A stretch of 64,000 nucleotides of DNA from Thinopyrum elongatum (GCA_011799875.1 CM022303.1:192187700-192251699); one strand, 5' to 3'; counted from the first letter of the stretch, positions 30,211 through 41,552 are shown. Notes: generated by a model from the letters alone, not told the origin. Translations and numbers: made by a program.

Positions 30211-30379
30211 ATGAGTGTTTTATTTTTAAAAACCATTGATGTTTTTTTTAAAGAAAATCGTTTGATAAGTCTGTACATTAAGAGAGAAAAACGCAAGTTC
30301 GTTCAAACCATATCTTTCATTCAGTCACACTGTGAATTTATATTCATATGATCGAGATACAGTATTAAACCCAAAAAAA

Positions 30380-30854
30380 CTATTTCTGATGGTGGCAGAG
30401 GCAGTGTGCCGCGCCGGCGTTGTCATTGTCGTCCTCCGGGATGCCATTGTTGAAGTCTTCAAGGCAGCACAGAATGTTCTTCACTTGGAAATCAATCATC
30501 ATGTCATCGCGCGATCGATGGGTGGGGCGCGGGAGGACAGCAACTGGCGGTGCTGTGAGGTAGCGGTCGACGGCGGCGTCCCATGCCACTGAGGGGGGCA
30601 CATACCTCGCTGATGCCCGCGGCTTCCAGCTCTACGATAGTGTTCGGCGACCAGCCCGTCAATGCTACCGGGATGGTCGCTGGCGCGGGCGTGGGGATGG
30701 GAGCTGGGACGGGCGCGGGGGCAGCAACCGCCGCGGCCAGCTCGTTCAGGGCCATGTCCATGAGGCCCCATTCCTCCTTATTTTCTATTTCCTCTGGCTC
30801 GGATTCGACTTCACCAAACTTGAAGACTAGTGGTAAATGATCCTTCTGCGCCAT
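30380..30854 (-). CDS. Orphan gene, acidic/alanine-proline-rich, probably two exons
   Basis: ATG at 30854-30852 opens 83 codons (MAQKDHLPLVFKFGEVESEP ... APAPVPAPIPTPAPA ... NTIVELEAAGISE), ending at a strong donor GAG|GTATGT at 30606. A downstream open stretch (about 30560-30380, DFQVKNILCCLEDFNNGIPE) ends at a stop and may be exon 2, but I could not find an acceptor giving the right phase. The intron or a small indel is therefore unresolved. The acidic start followed by an Ala-Pro linker suggests a regulatory or low-complexity protein. No known domain. It sits in a run of small orphan genes (28.7-35.6 kb). Confidence 0.45.
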
Positions 30855-31259
30855 GGCGTTGGTGGAGGTCTGCAGGAGGGAGGGGAATGGGAGGCAAACA
30901 GTAAGGCCGCCCGTATTAAACAGCGGTTCGGGCACCATTAATGGAGAGGATGCGAGCAAGGTGGGCGGCCATGGAAGTCAAAGGGCTCGCTTCCCAGTGA
31001 GCCTGCGCAGCGTACAGCTCGCATGCTTCCCGGTGGGCCTGCACATTGGAGGACAGCTTGCACGCCTCTCGGTCAGCCTATGCACCGGACTGCGCTCCCA
31101 CGCCTCCCGTTCATTCAAGCAGCTGTCCGCATGGCACCTCCTATAGCCATTAAAAGCCATACACGTGGCGTCACGTGATCATTAACAGAACACACACAAT
31201 TTAAATTATACAAATGTTTGAGATGTTAAAGTGGCAGCTATTTGTTTCAAAATGCCTTT
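30855..31259. other. 5' flank of the orphan gene
   Basis: Contains an internal repetition around 30980-31100 (CGCTTCCCAGTGAGCCTGCG / TGCTTCCCGGTGGGCCTGCA). No other structure. Confidence 0.4.
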
Positions 31260-33720
31260 GTTGGATGTTATTCGAGTGCGCCTTCTCTCAAAATGGACAC
31301 AAAAAATACCACAACATGTTGGGTGCCATTCCATGATAGCATGCCAAGTTTCATGAATTTCAGATGAGTTTTGGATTTACTAGAATTTAAAAACAAATTA
31401 TCTCAATGTTTTACCGGCAATCAACAGTGCCCTGGTGTTTGAAATTCATTCACATTTCTTGCATGGGACCTAAGCATGCACCCAAGGACACACATTTGAT
31501 ATGTCAACCCATTTTTCTGCACTGGAGCATGCGCATGTAGTTCAAATTTGAATTATGCACATCAAATGCCTAGAAAACCCAGTTAATGTATAAAAATGTC
31601 CAAGCGAACCCTAAAAAATCCCAAAAATTGACACAACACTCCTGTCGTTATATGTTGACACTAGAAAAATTTTGAAAGCAAGAAGAGGCAACGGATATCG
31701 TTTCGTCCCTAAAGGTGGTACGCTCCATACCGAAACCATAAGGCTTGTTGTGAGAAGCTCTGGTTTACGAGAAGCTTATACCCAAACCTGCCCCAAATGG
31801 GACAAATTTTTTACCACAGCATGTTGATGCCTCTCCATGATAGCATGTCAAGTTTCATGAACTTCAGACGAGTTTTGGATTTACTAGAATTTAAAAACCA
31901 CGTATCTCAATGTTTGCGGTCGAGCGACGGTGGCAAGGTGTTTGACATTCATTCCCATTTCTTGCATGTGACCTAAGCATGCAACCAAGGACACGGATTT
32001 GATTTTTCAACCAATTTACATGCACTGGAGCATGTGCCTGTAGTTCAAATTTTAATTATGCACATAAATGCATAGAAAACACAGTTAATGTATAAAAATG
32101 TCCAAACAAACCCCAAAAAATTCCTAAATTTAACACAAGACTCATGTTGTTCTATGTTGACACTAGAAAAAAATTGAAATCAAGAAGAGGCAACGGATAT
32201 CGTTTTGTCCAGAAAGGTGAAACGTTCCCTATCGTAACCATGAGGCTTGTTGTGAGAAGCTCTGGTTTGTGAGAAGCCTATACCCCAACCTGCCCCAAAT
32301 GGGAAAATATTTTTACCACAGCATGTTGATGTCGTTCCATGCTAGCATGTCAAGTTTCAGAAATTTCAGACGCGTTTTCGATTTACTAGAATTTAAAAAC
32401 CATGTATCTCAATGTTAGCGCCGAGCGACGGTGGCAAGGTGTTTGACATTCATTCTCATTTCTTGCATGGGACTTAAGCATGCAACCAAGGACACACATT
32501 TCAATTTTGAACCGATTTATATGCACTGGAGCATGTGCATGTAGTTCAAATTTGAATTATGCACATAAATGCATAGAAAACTCGGTTAATGTATAAAAAT
32601 GTCCAAGCGAACCCCGAAAAATCCCAAAAATTGACACAAAACTCCTGTTGTTCTTTGTTGACACGAGAAAAAATTTGAAAGTAAGAAGAGGCAACAGATA
32701 TCGTTTTGTCCCCCAAGGTGGCATGTTCCCTACCGAAACCATCAGGCTTGTTGTGAGAGAAACTCTGGTTTGCGAGATGCTTATACCCAAACCTGCCCCA
32801 AATGGGACAATATTTTTACCACGGCATGTCGATGCCGTTCCATGATATCATGTCAAGTTTCATGAATTTCAGACGAGTTTTTGATTTACAAGAATTTTAA
32901 AACCATGTATCTCAATGTTAGTGGCCGAGCGACAGTGTCAAGGTGTTTGACATTCATTCTCATTTCTTGCATGTGACCTAAGCTTGCAATCAAGGACACA
33001 CATTTGATTTTTCAACCCGTTTTTATGCACTGGAGCATGTGCATGTAGTTCAATTTTGAATTATGCACATAAATGCCTAGAAAACTCAGTTAACATATAA
33101 AAATGTCCAAACGATCCCCGAAAAATTCCAAAATTTAACGCGACACTCCTTTTGTTCTATGTTGACACCAGGAAAAAATTGAAAGCAAGAAGAGGCGACG
33201 AATATCGTTTTGTCCACAAAGGTGACACGTTTCCCTAACGGAACCATGAGGCTTCTTGTGAGAAGCTCTGGTTTGTGAGAAGCATATACCATAACCTGCC
33301 CCAAATGGGACAATATTTTTTGCCCCATCATGTTGATGCCATTCCATGATAGCAAGCCAAGGTTCATGAATTTCAGACAGGTTTTGGATTTACTAGAATT
33401 ACAAAAGCAACTACCTCAACGTTTGCCGGAGAGCCATGGTGCCGTGGTGTTCGAAATTCATCCCCATTTCTTGCACGGAACATAAGCATAAATCCATGGA
33501 CACATATATGATTTTACAAACCATGTTGGTGCACCAGAGCATGTGCATGTAGTTTAATTTTGAATTGTGCACCTGAAATGGCTAGAAAACCAAGTTAATG
33601 TATAAAATGTCCAAACGAACCCTAAATAATTCCAATTTTTTTACGACGCACATATAGTTGCATGTTCACTGCAGATAAAAGTTCTAGCAATTCAAACACC
33701 CTGCATTGCCGTTGTGACCC
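31260..33720. repeat. About 500-bp tandem repeat, five copies
   Basis: The marker TAAAAATGTCC (TAAAATGTCC in the last unit) occurs at 31591, 32093, 32593, 33098 and 33603, spacings of 502, 500, 505 and 505. Each unit also holds GCATGTTGATGCC...CCATGATAGCATG, GACGAGTTTTGGATTTACTAG and GGAGCATGTGCATGTAG. Units have diverged by point changes and small indels. Short open frames inside change from unit to unit, so it is not coding. A diverged relative is at about 40760-40880. Confidence 0.92.
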
Positions 33721-33944
33721 CATTATGTAATTCAAATCAAGATGAAAAATCAATTAGATCGCACACAGTTTATTATCACCAACCATGTGAGATGCAGTAC
33801 AAAATATCTTGGAGCACCCTCAGAGTATAGTACGCCTATGGCTTATGCGAGAAGGTGCGTCGGCTACAGTCCACAGCCGGCGTGTCAAGCACAATAGCTC
33901 GTTCCCCAAATATCATTTCACTGTTCAATCGCTGCCGGTGAAAG

Positions 33945-34558
33945 ATGGGGACGTGGACCCGCGTCGTGAGGGCAACTTTGGCGGCCCACTCCGGCGAGAG
34001 CGCGGCCGCGGCTGCCATGCGCGTGCTAACAAGGTGCATGAGCGCGGTCGCAATCTGCGACCGTGCGGCCAAGGCAGCCCAAACGGCCGTTGTTGCTTCT
34101 CAGGTGGCGGCAGCAACATCTGCCTCGGGGATAGCAACTAGCGAGAGCGGCACAACAGCTGTCCGTTCCACAACGGCGGCCTTAGCCCTGATGGAGGCCG
34201 CCACGACCATGTTGAGGCCGCCCACGCCCAGCTTGTGGCGGTCACCGCACAAATCGAACGAAGCTTCTCCGACAACGGTCGGCAACCCACGGCCGAAGAG
34301 TTGGCAATCGCTGAGAGCGTTCGAGCAGCCGTCCGTTCCTCCGCCGCATACCTTGCCACGATGGAGCCCGTCCAAGCCCAGATCGCGGCCACCCACACCC
34401 AGCTCGTGGCGGCCTTTTCCAAAGAGATGGCGGACACGGATGGCGAGATGCTTGCCGAGTATGGTGCGATGGATGCCATGGAGCCCCTTCCCCAGGAGAC
34501 CGTCGGGCGTGAGCTAGACATGGAGGAGGTGGCAGAGATCGACGAGCACCAGCCATAG
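33945..34558 (+). pseudogene. Alanine-rich orphan gene with one single-base frameshift
   Basis: From ATG 33945 (MGTWTRVVRATLAAHSGES) the frame stays alanine-rich to about 34210 (LALMEAATTM). It then continues one frame over as VEAAHAQLVAVTAQIERSF ... EMLAEYGAMDAMEPL to the stop at 34558 after EIDEHQP. Loss of one G in ACCATG(G)TTGAG explains the change. The half before the shift and the half after contain parallel phrases (AVRSTTAALALMEAA and AVRSSAAYLATMEPV), so the protein carries an internal duplication. About 204 codons if joined. No recognised domain; likely helical. A genome-assembly error could mimic the lesion. Confidence 0.5.
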
Positions 34559-35078
34559 TAGTACTCTTTGTTTTCTTTAATTAAGAGTGCCGGTCAGCTA
34601 GCTCTGTTTAATTGCTGAACTTGATCGATTAAGAAGTGTGGTTGTGCTGTAGTCTCCTTTGTGTACCCAAATTATGCAATGACGTGGATGACCACTGTAA
34701 TCAGGGAAATTTGAACCAAAATTTGCTCGTTCAAACTCATCACACACAGGTTAAGCTATATGAATCGTTTGTGATGTTCACATGTCATACACAGTGCTGA
34801 ATAAGGGACCGTGTCTGATGACACTTTGCGCGCCAGTTTTTTCGCTGCACCGATTCAAAATTTTCGACTTCCGCGGAAATATCTACCTCCCCGCCCCCTC
34901 CCCCTTACCAAAAGCCACATTTCCCCTGTTTTCGCCTTCCTTTCCAAGTTGAAACCTTCACTCCTTGCTTGCAGCACCGCCTCCTCGCCGGCGACCCTCC
35001 TTCACGCTGCCCGGCCTCGTGTATCCAGGCAGGTAATCCACACCCGACCCCCATCCTCCTCCTCCTTCCACATCCCAC
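34559..35078. other. Spacer and 5' leader
   Basis: AT-rich 3' flank of the previous gene, then from about 34860 a CT-rich leader of the next. A possible intron donor (CCAGGCAG|GTAATC) lies at 35033. Confidence 0.4.
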
Positions 35079-35573
35079 ATGCCCCAACCGCCGGCGCGAC
35101 ACCTTCCACCCAAATCACCAAACCCTCCACCAAATAAGCGCCGCCCTAAGCCATGGTGCATGCCGTATAGCCAGGATCTCAAGGAGCATTTGGCAGCGGA
35201 GAAGCAAATCATGGCCGCACGCGCGGATGAGGTCGCGATGGCTGCCATTCGTGCTGACCCCCAGATCTTGGAGGAGCACCTCTCCGTCGAGGCCACCATC
35301 GATGCCACGCGCGCCGATGCCGCAACGTGGTTGGCTGCTTTAAATGACAGTTCATGGCATTTTCTCGAGGCCACCCTCGCTGCCTTCGACGAAGACTACG
35401 AGGTGTTTTCTCAGCGTGCACGTGCTTACCTCAACTCGAGAGCCGGCAGGTTGGTGCCCGGAGCGGGTCAGGCAACTCACCACTATGACGAGGGCACCCA
35501 CAATGTGGAGGCCTCGCCCTCTTCCATGTCCAAGGAGCCAATCATCATCGATATCTCCGATGATGAGGAGTAG
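35079..35573 (+). CDS. Orphan gene, 164 residues, intact
   Basis: ATG 35079 to stop 35573 is fully open. The start is proline/arginine rich (MPQPPARHLPPKSPNPPPNK). The middle is predicted helical with alternating phrases (AARADEVAMAAIRADPQILEEHL, VEATIDATRADAATWLAAL; each quoted loosely). The end is acidic and hydrophobic-capped (IIIDISDDEE). The IIIDISDDEE tail resembles a SUMO-interacting motif (hydrophobic core followed by acidic residues). No catalytic domain. Codon use and a CT-rich leader support a real gene. Neighbours are other Ala-rich orphans and a B3 gene. Function unknown. Confidence 0.5.
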   Translation: MPQPPARHLPPKSPNPPPNKRRPKPWCMPYSQDLKEHLAAEKQIMAARADEVAMAAIRADPQILEEHLSVEATIDATRADAATWLAALNDSSWHFLEATLAAFDEDYEVFSQRARAYLNSRAGRLVPGAGQATHHYDEGTHNVEASPSSMSKEPIIIDISDDEE

Positions 35574-35624
35574 CTTGTCTTATTAGCTCACTATAAGGGC
35601 CCATGTTTAGTTTGCTAGCTACGC

Positions 35625-36700
35625 CAGTTAAGCATGCTCGGTTTACCCGTTGCATGTGCCGCACCTGCCTTTCCTTAACAAATTCTAGTGAATTGTGCTA
35701 CCATGCAATCTGTTGCTCTAGTGTATATGTTCTATATGTCGTGCAATGTGGTAATCACTTATTAACTGTTTGGTTAATTAGTTGTCGTCTTCAGTTAACT
35801 GCTTGGTTCAATTCTGCAAATGTGATGTTCAATTCTTCAGGCTGCAATTTTTTATTGTCTTCTATGTGAGAAATAAATCGAATTTATCTTTACAAAATAC
35901 ATGAGAAACAAATACAATTGCTATATTTCCAAGTTGTCAAGCATGCTTGGTTTAGTTAACTATCTGATCTTCTAGTATGTTATACATTGTGCAATGTGGT
36001 GCTCAGTTAATATTTGGTTCATTTGTTGTGGTGTTTAGTTAACTATTTGGTTCAATTCTGCAATGCGATGTTCAATTGTTGTGGGTGCATTCTGTTATTG
36101 TATACCATGTGAGAAATAAATTGAATTTGGCTGTACTAAATACATGAGAAACAAATACAATTGCTATATTTCCAAGTTATTAAGAATGCTTGGTTTGGTT
36201 ATCTGTCTGATCTTCTATTAGGAGTATGTTATATTGTGCAATGTGGTGCTCAGTTAACGTTTGGTTCATTTGTTGTGGTGTTTAGTTAACTGTTTGGTTC
36301 AATTCTATAATGCGATGTTCAATTGTTATGGGTGCATTCTGTTATTGTATACCATGTGAGAAATAAATCGAATTTGGCTGTACTAAATACATGAGAAACA
36401 AATACAATTGCTATATATCCAAGTTGTTAAGCATGCTTGGTTTGGTTAACTGTCTGATCTTCTATTAGGAGTATGTTATATTGTGCAATGTGGTGCTCAG
36501 TTAATGTTTGGTTCATTTGTTGTGGTGTTTAGTTAACTGCTTGGTTCAATTCTGCAATGTGATGTCCAATTGTCATGGGTAGAATTTTGTATTGTTGTGC
36601 ATGTGAGGAATAAATCGAATTTGGCTGCACTTAATACATGAGAAACATATACAACTGCTATATTTCCTAGTTCTTAATCGTGCTTGGTTTGGATAAATAG
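35625..36700. repeat. About 247-bp tandem repeat, just over four copies
   Basis: AAGTTGTTAAGCATGCTTGG or variants occur at about 35625, 35931, 36174, 36421 and 36668. The last three periods are 243-247 bp; the first unit has an extra ~60 bp. Each unit repeats TTGGTTCAATTCTGCAATG and ATACATGAGAAACAAATAC. It fills the space between the 164-residue gene and the B3 gene, and its end lies just before the B3 start. Confidence 0.92.
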
Positions 36701-36832
36701 GTTTTCCATGTGGCTTGAATTAATCTGATGAATCTGCAATGTGCTTATTTTTCATCAACATATTTTACTGATAGCATGCGAACCCTCACTTAACCTGATG
36801 ACTAACTACCTTATATGTGTTGCAGGGAAACA

Positions 36833-37483
36833 ATGGGAAGCACTGAGGTTTACAATCGAGGTTTGCACATGCATGGTCCTTTGTCTAATAGCACATTATT
36901 GTGCAATTGCAGGAACCATTCTAATATTTAGGTTTTTAACAATTTGGTCTTGCACATGTAGGTCCTGCTGTCAGAGGTTTTGACCCACTGTTTGACCCTT
37001 TTTGCATATGGGGAAATGAGTTGTCCATGAATATCAGTCAAGTCAAGAAACTCAGAAAGATTGTTAGGATAAAGAAATTAGTGACAAAAAACAACAAAAT
37101 CTTTGTCTGCACAATGAAGAAGACATCAGTTCACTACAAGATGGTACTAACTATTATACCTTGACTTTTTTTTTATTCCTTTGCCCCATTTCCAATATAG
37201 AGAAGATATTTATGCACATCCTTGTTTTCAGGCCTTTCCAAAGCAGTTCATTGATGATTACCTCTCAAACCACCTCTATGGTCAGGAGGCGAGGAAGGTT
37301 TTCATACAACACCCACGGTTCAATATTGAAGTGTTCCTAAAGAGGACGAAGGATGGACGGTCAATCATCCATAGGCACTGGCCTAAAGTTGTAAAGACCT
37401 TCAACATCAATGAAGGCTCAATATTTGCCTTCTTCTTCAGCAGTTTTCTAGATGAGATGCATTTGTCTATGTACCGTCTATGA
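36833..37483 (+). CDS. Small B3-domain protein, three exons, 153 residues, intact
   Basis: Exon 1 is 36833-36860 (MGSTEVYNR, donor GAG|GTTTGC). Exon 2 is 36962-37143 (GPAVRGFDPLF ... CTMKKTSVHYKM|GTACTA). Exon 3 is 37232-37483 after TGTTTTCAG. Phases agree (1, 0) and no stop intervenes. Exon 3 is a B3 fold: FPKQFIDDYL, RFNIEVFLKRTKDGRSI, HWPKVV, then hydrophobic strands IFAFFFSSFLDEMHLSMYRL. B3 proteins bind DNA; this one is at the short end and has a single domain. The acceptor-like TGTTGCAG|GGAAAC at 36825 suggests an upstream non-coding exon, possibly in or beyond the tandem array. The HYKM junction is shared with the B3 gene at 18330. Intact splice sites make it the best candidate for an active gene here. 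Confidence 0.6.
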
Positions 37484-38035
37484 TGCTAATTTCGAAAGGT
37501 TCTAGATGTTGCATGTGAAACTTGGTGCTGGTGCAGTTGTGTAATGGGGTAGCTGAGTGCTGAAGCTATATGATGTTGTACTCTGATGTATTTCAATTAT
37601 GAAATCCTGCTTCCTTAATATGGAAATGAAATATATTGTGTGCTTAATATGAAATGTCAATTAGATTAATAAATGGATTATTAATAATAGGGCAATTAGC
37701 CTGCTAATGGCCAATTAGCCTGCTAATTGGGTTTTTCTATTGCAAACGGTTATTAAGAAAACACCGTGGGCAATGACCTCAGGCAACGCACACAGTTTCT
37801 AGGAATAAACCATGTTGGATCAATGAACAATCACACACGACATCCTCTTGAAAATTGTTTGCATTAGGCCACCTTGCGCAAACGTTTACCACATAAAAAG
37901 TGTGTGTGATGGAAAGCCTTTGCCACACAGTTTCTTCTACGCACCGTGTGTGATGCATTCAATAACACAAATGATAAAATTGTTAATATCGTGTGCAATG
38001 GCAACGCTATCACAAATGATTTAATGGGGAAAATT
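37484..38035. other. 3' flank of the B3 gene, then transposon-like subterminal DNA
   Basis: From about 37740 the sequence carries phrases such as CACCGTGGGCAATGAC, CGCACACAGTTTC and CCGTGTGTGATG. These are typical of subterminal regions of grass DNA transposons and resemble, in inverted form, 56600-57035. No gene. Confidence 0.4.
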
Positions 38036-38255
38036 GTGTGTGATGTACCTGCGAACGGAAGCGTTTTCCTTGGAGTGACTGTGTGGGATGTATATACGAA
38101 CGAAAACGTACTTCTTGGATTAATTGTGTGGGATGTACATACTAACGGAAACATATTCCTTGGATTGACTGTGTGGAATGTACATATGAACGGAAACGTT
38201 TAGCGGGGATTGACTATGTGGGATGTACTTACGACTAGAAACGATTTGGCCTGTA
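38036..38255. repeat. 45-bp tandem repeat, five copies
   Basis: GTGTGGGATGTA or a variant recurs at 38036, 38081, 38126, 38171 and 38216. The 45-bp period is 15 codons and is open in one plus-strand frame through four units (VWDVHTNGNIFLGLT). Confidence 0.9.
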
Positions 38256-39021
38256 TAATTGTATTTTTTTAGCACAACTGTACGTATAACCGTATTTGAT
38301 CGCTCGCCGGTCGCACACAACCTCATTTTGCCGAGCGTGTGTGCCAGGAGGGCATATCCCCGATGGTTTCTGGGTCGTGTGGAAAGGACCGCCCCTATCA
38401 CAGTCACTCACTAGGCGATGGTTCAGAACGCCATCGCGGAAAGGGGTTAAAAACCGTTTGCATAGCACCTCGTTGTACCAGTGCTTGCTTGGGAGTTAAG
38501 ACACCAGGTGTGGCTAGGGTTGAGGGGTGTACCCCTTGGGGGCACTGACTCTAGATGGAGGCAGCCACTTCCCAAAGTCGGCAAACCCCTTACTATTATA
38601 AATAGAGGGGAGGGGTCAGCCTCCAGAACACAACTTTGTATGCGTGTGGGTGTGCTCCTCCCACTCTTTATCTCTCTCCCGTAACTCCACCATCATGCCG
38701 CAAGCCTGCTCCTCCGCTTTAATATAATACTCCAGCATCGTTTCATTTTGGATGATGAATCCCTATCAGATCGTTGATTCCATACGCATGGATACTGGCA
38801 GAAAGATCGAGCTTTCAATCTTCATTCGAGGAAGAAAATTCTCACAGTTGGTAGGTTGTAAATCCTAGCTACAAAAATCTGGACCAACGATCTTACCCAA
38901 CTCATCTTTCGTTGCACTCTAGTTAATAAAGAGTCGATCCCATCTTCTATGCATATTCATAGTGATCTTGGGAGTTTGATTCATAGGATATTTTTTTCTA
39001 CTACCTTTCCCAATAGAAGGG
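38256..39021 (+). other. Probable LTR fragment with promoter
   Basis: TATAAATA (38597-38604) followed by a CT-rich leader (CTCCTCCCACTCTTTATCTC) and AATATAAT looks like the U3-R-U5 part of an LTR. It ends where the next LTR starts (39022). No PBS or coding sequence, so the identity is uncertain. Confidence 0.3.
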
Positions 39022-40292
39022 TGATGTCTACTACGCAACTTTATTATGGCAGACTTTGTTGGGCCTCCAAGCGCAGAGTTTTATAGGACAGCAACAAGTT
39101 TTCCTCAAGTGGATGACCTAAGGTTTATCAATACGTGTGAGGTGTAGAATGGCGATTGTCTCTCTCAAACAACCCTGTAATCAAATACAAAGAGTCTCTT
39201 GTGTCCCCAACACACCGAATACAATTGTCAGTTGTATAGGTGCACTAGTTAGATGAAGAGATGATGATAGATGTGTAATATGGATGGTAGAAACAAGTTT
39301 TTTAATCTGAACAATTAAAACAGCTAGGTAGCAAGTAACAAAAGCATGCGAAAATGATGTCTCAATGCTTAGAAAAAAGGCCTATGTCTCATACTTTCAC
39401 TAGTGCAATCTCTCAACATCACTAACATAATTGAATCACATAACAATCCCTCAAAGTGCGGCAAAGAATCACTCCAAAGTCTATTCCTATCTGGGAAAGT
39501 AGGATGAAACCATGTAGGTAGTAATTAAACCACCTCAAAGTTGTGTTTCCAATCAATCTTATGAACCAATCAAACGTAAAGAAACCTCAAAGAGCAAGAC
39601 TCAATTCACTACAAAAATAAGAGAGGGAGGTGAACAACATGTGATCCAATTATATTAATAAAGCTCATGATACATCAAGATCATGTCAAATCAAGAACAT
39701 GAGGGAGAGAGATCAAACACATAGCGACTAGTACAAACCCTTGGCCCCGAGGATGAACTACTCGTGCGTCACCATGGAGGAAGCAAGGATGATGAAGATG
39801 GCCTCCGTGGTGGCTTCCCCCTCCGGCAAGGCCCATAAAAGGCCTCTAGATGAGATAACTTTGGAATAGAGGCTTGCTGCGGCGGAGGAAAAGTTCTAGG
39901 TTACTTTTTAGGGGTTTCTCAATTTGTAGGAATTTTCAGCGTTGAAATCACGCCAAAAGGTGTCACGAGGGCCCCACAAGCTCAGCCCACACGCCCTAGG
40001 GGGAGCGTGTGCTCCTTGAGCTTGTGACCACCTCATGGGTCTTCTGGTCCTCCCCCTAAGATTCTGGTGTCTCTTATGTTCCAAAAAACACACCGTAAAT
40101 TTTGTGTTTGGACTTCGTTTGGTATGGTTTTTCTGCGAAACAAAAAATATGCAAGAAAAAGGAACTGGCACTGGGCACTAGATTAATATGTTAGTCCATA
40201 ATAATAATATAAAAGTGCACCAAAACCATGTAGAACTCATGTAAATATAGCATGGATACTTCATAAATTATAGATACATTGGAGACGTATCA
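39022..40292 (-). mobile_element. LTR of a gypsy-type element, reverse orientation
   Basis: On the minus strand it begins TGATACGTCTCC and ends GTAGTAGACATCA; 1271 bp. The start matches the LTRs at 26024 and 57040. The bases to its right (from 40293, AGAAGCTTAATT and AGTAGGTAAATGATAAA) match the internal DNA right of the 57040 LTR. It is therefore a 3' LTR with about 260 bp of internal sequence, after which the element is truncated. Immediate flanks do not match, as expected for an incomplete element. Confidence 0.75.
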
Positions 40293-40920
40293 GCATCCAG
40301 AAGCTTAATTACTGCTCATCCCCGAGTAGGTAAATGATAAAATAAATCATGTATGAGGTGTGAATGCAATAATAGGACAGACCTTTGATCACATAGGCAA
40401 TGATAATTCTAATAACAAGTAACATCGTTCCTTTAAGTTCAACATATCATAAAGTGATAATGAAGTATCTCGCAACCTTTCAATCTTGGTGATTTCCCTC
40501 TCAAAACCATGAAACTTCCTCGGTGATGGTTCGATTTATGAAGAGCGTGCATCACGACATAAGCCAAACGTTCTCAAATTTTCAAGGACATGGTGAGGCC
40601 ACACCATGGCACCATGCCAGGCGTCATGTTTTTTAAGCATGTCTTTCATTTTTCTATAGTTGAAAAACCCAATAAACAACATGTTTGTGGTTGACTATTG
40701 CCACACATATCCTTGAAATGTCTGCCCATTCCTTGTAAAAGGCATGAGAATTTACTAAATACCACGATCATGGTTTTCCAGACCATTTTTGTGCACTTTT
40801 TCATGCACCGATTGTTTTAATTTGAATTATGTGCATTAATGCTTAGAGAAGGCACATAATCGCCTAAATATAGTATATGATCCCGGAAAGATGCCAAATT
40901 TGAACATGGTGCATTGGAGG
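40293..40920. other. Truncated element interior and a diverged 500-bp-repeat relative
   Basis: To about 40555 this is gypsy internal DNA (polypurine-tract side). Beyond, at 40760-40880, TTTGAATTATGTGCATTAATGC and TTTTCATGCACC echo the 500-bp unit of 31.3-33.7 kb. No gene. Confidence 0.4.
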
Positions 40921-41173
40921 GGGTATGTTGATCATAGAAACAAACTAAATGACAAACGAAGAAGGAAATTTGGATTCCCCTTCAATCTCGGTGATTTACT
41001 ATCACACGCGGTTCATCTCCGTCGCCTCTGCGAACCATGTGCGTTCACCCACACATCCAGAAGGAAAAAGAAAACCCTCACCCCTGCCCATTTCGTCCCC
41101 ACCCACTCGTCACGCACTCCTCCGCAACTCTACACCTCATCAACTTCTATCGCGGCGGCCACCCTTAAGCTCG

Positions 41174-41302
41174 ATGGCTGTCGTCGGCGGGCGGCGGGCG
41201 CACTCCAAACGGCATGGGATTTCGCCCCTACCGCTTGCCGCCGCCTATCTGCACCGACTTGCACCAACTTTTTGGAATCTGGCCGATTGGGGTTTTCTGT
41301 AG
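41174..41302 (+). other. Possible first exon or remnant, 42 codons
   Basis: ATG 41174 opens MAVVGGRRAHSKRHGISPLP and ends at TAG 41300-41302, preceded by a CT-rich leader. It may be the beginning of the gene whose exon-like piece lies at 41457. Not recognised. Confidence 0.25.
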
Positions 41303-41456
41303 GATTGGGCCGGGGATTTTTGTCATGGAGAAGGTTATTAATTTAGCAAAATATCTACTCATCTCTTATCGCAGTCCATCCGTCACTCTTAATCAACCGG
41401 CGGAAATCGTCGTGGATTCATTTTTGTTCTAGCTAATTCGAGGGTTTTCATTCAAG

Positions 41457-41552
41457 TGTCCACAGTGCGAGCACAAATCGGGCAAGTGTGGTCGCGGCCG
41501 GTTGGAAATGAAGTTCTATCTCACCATACCAGATGACTTCAGGGAGCGCTCG
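41457..41552 (+). other. B3-like exon fragment
   Basis: The frame reads CPQCEHKSGKCGRGRLEMKF, then YLTIPDDFRERS, and meets a good donor TCG|GTATGT at 41553. A Cys-rich lead followed by 'F-x-x-x-T-I-P-x-x-F' is the way grass REM-type B3 domains start. The rest of the domain is not found downstream. Confidence 0.3.
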
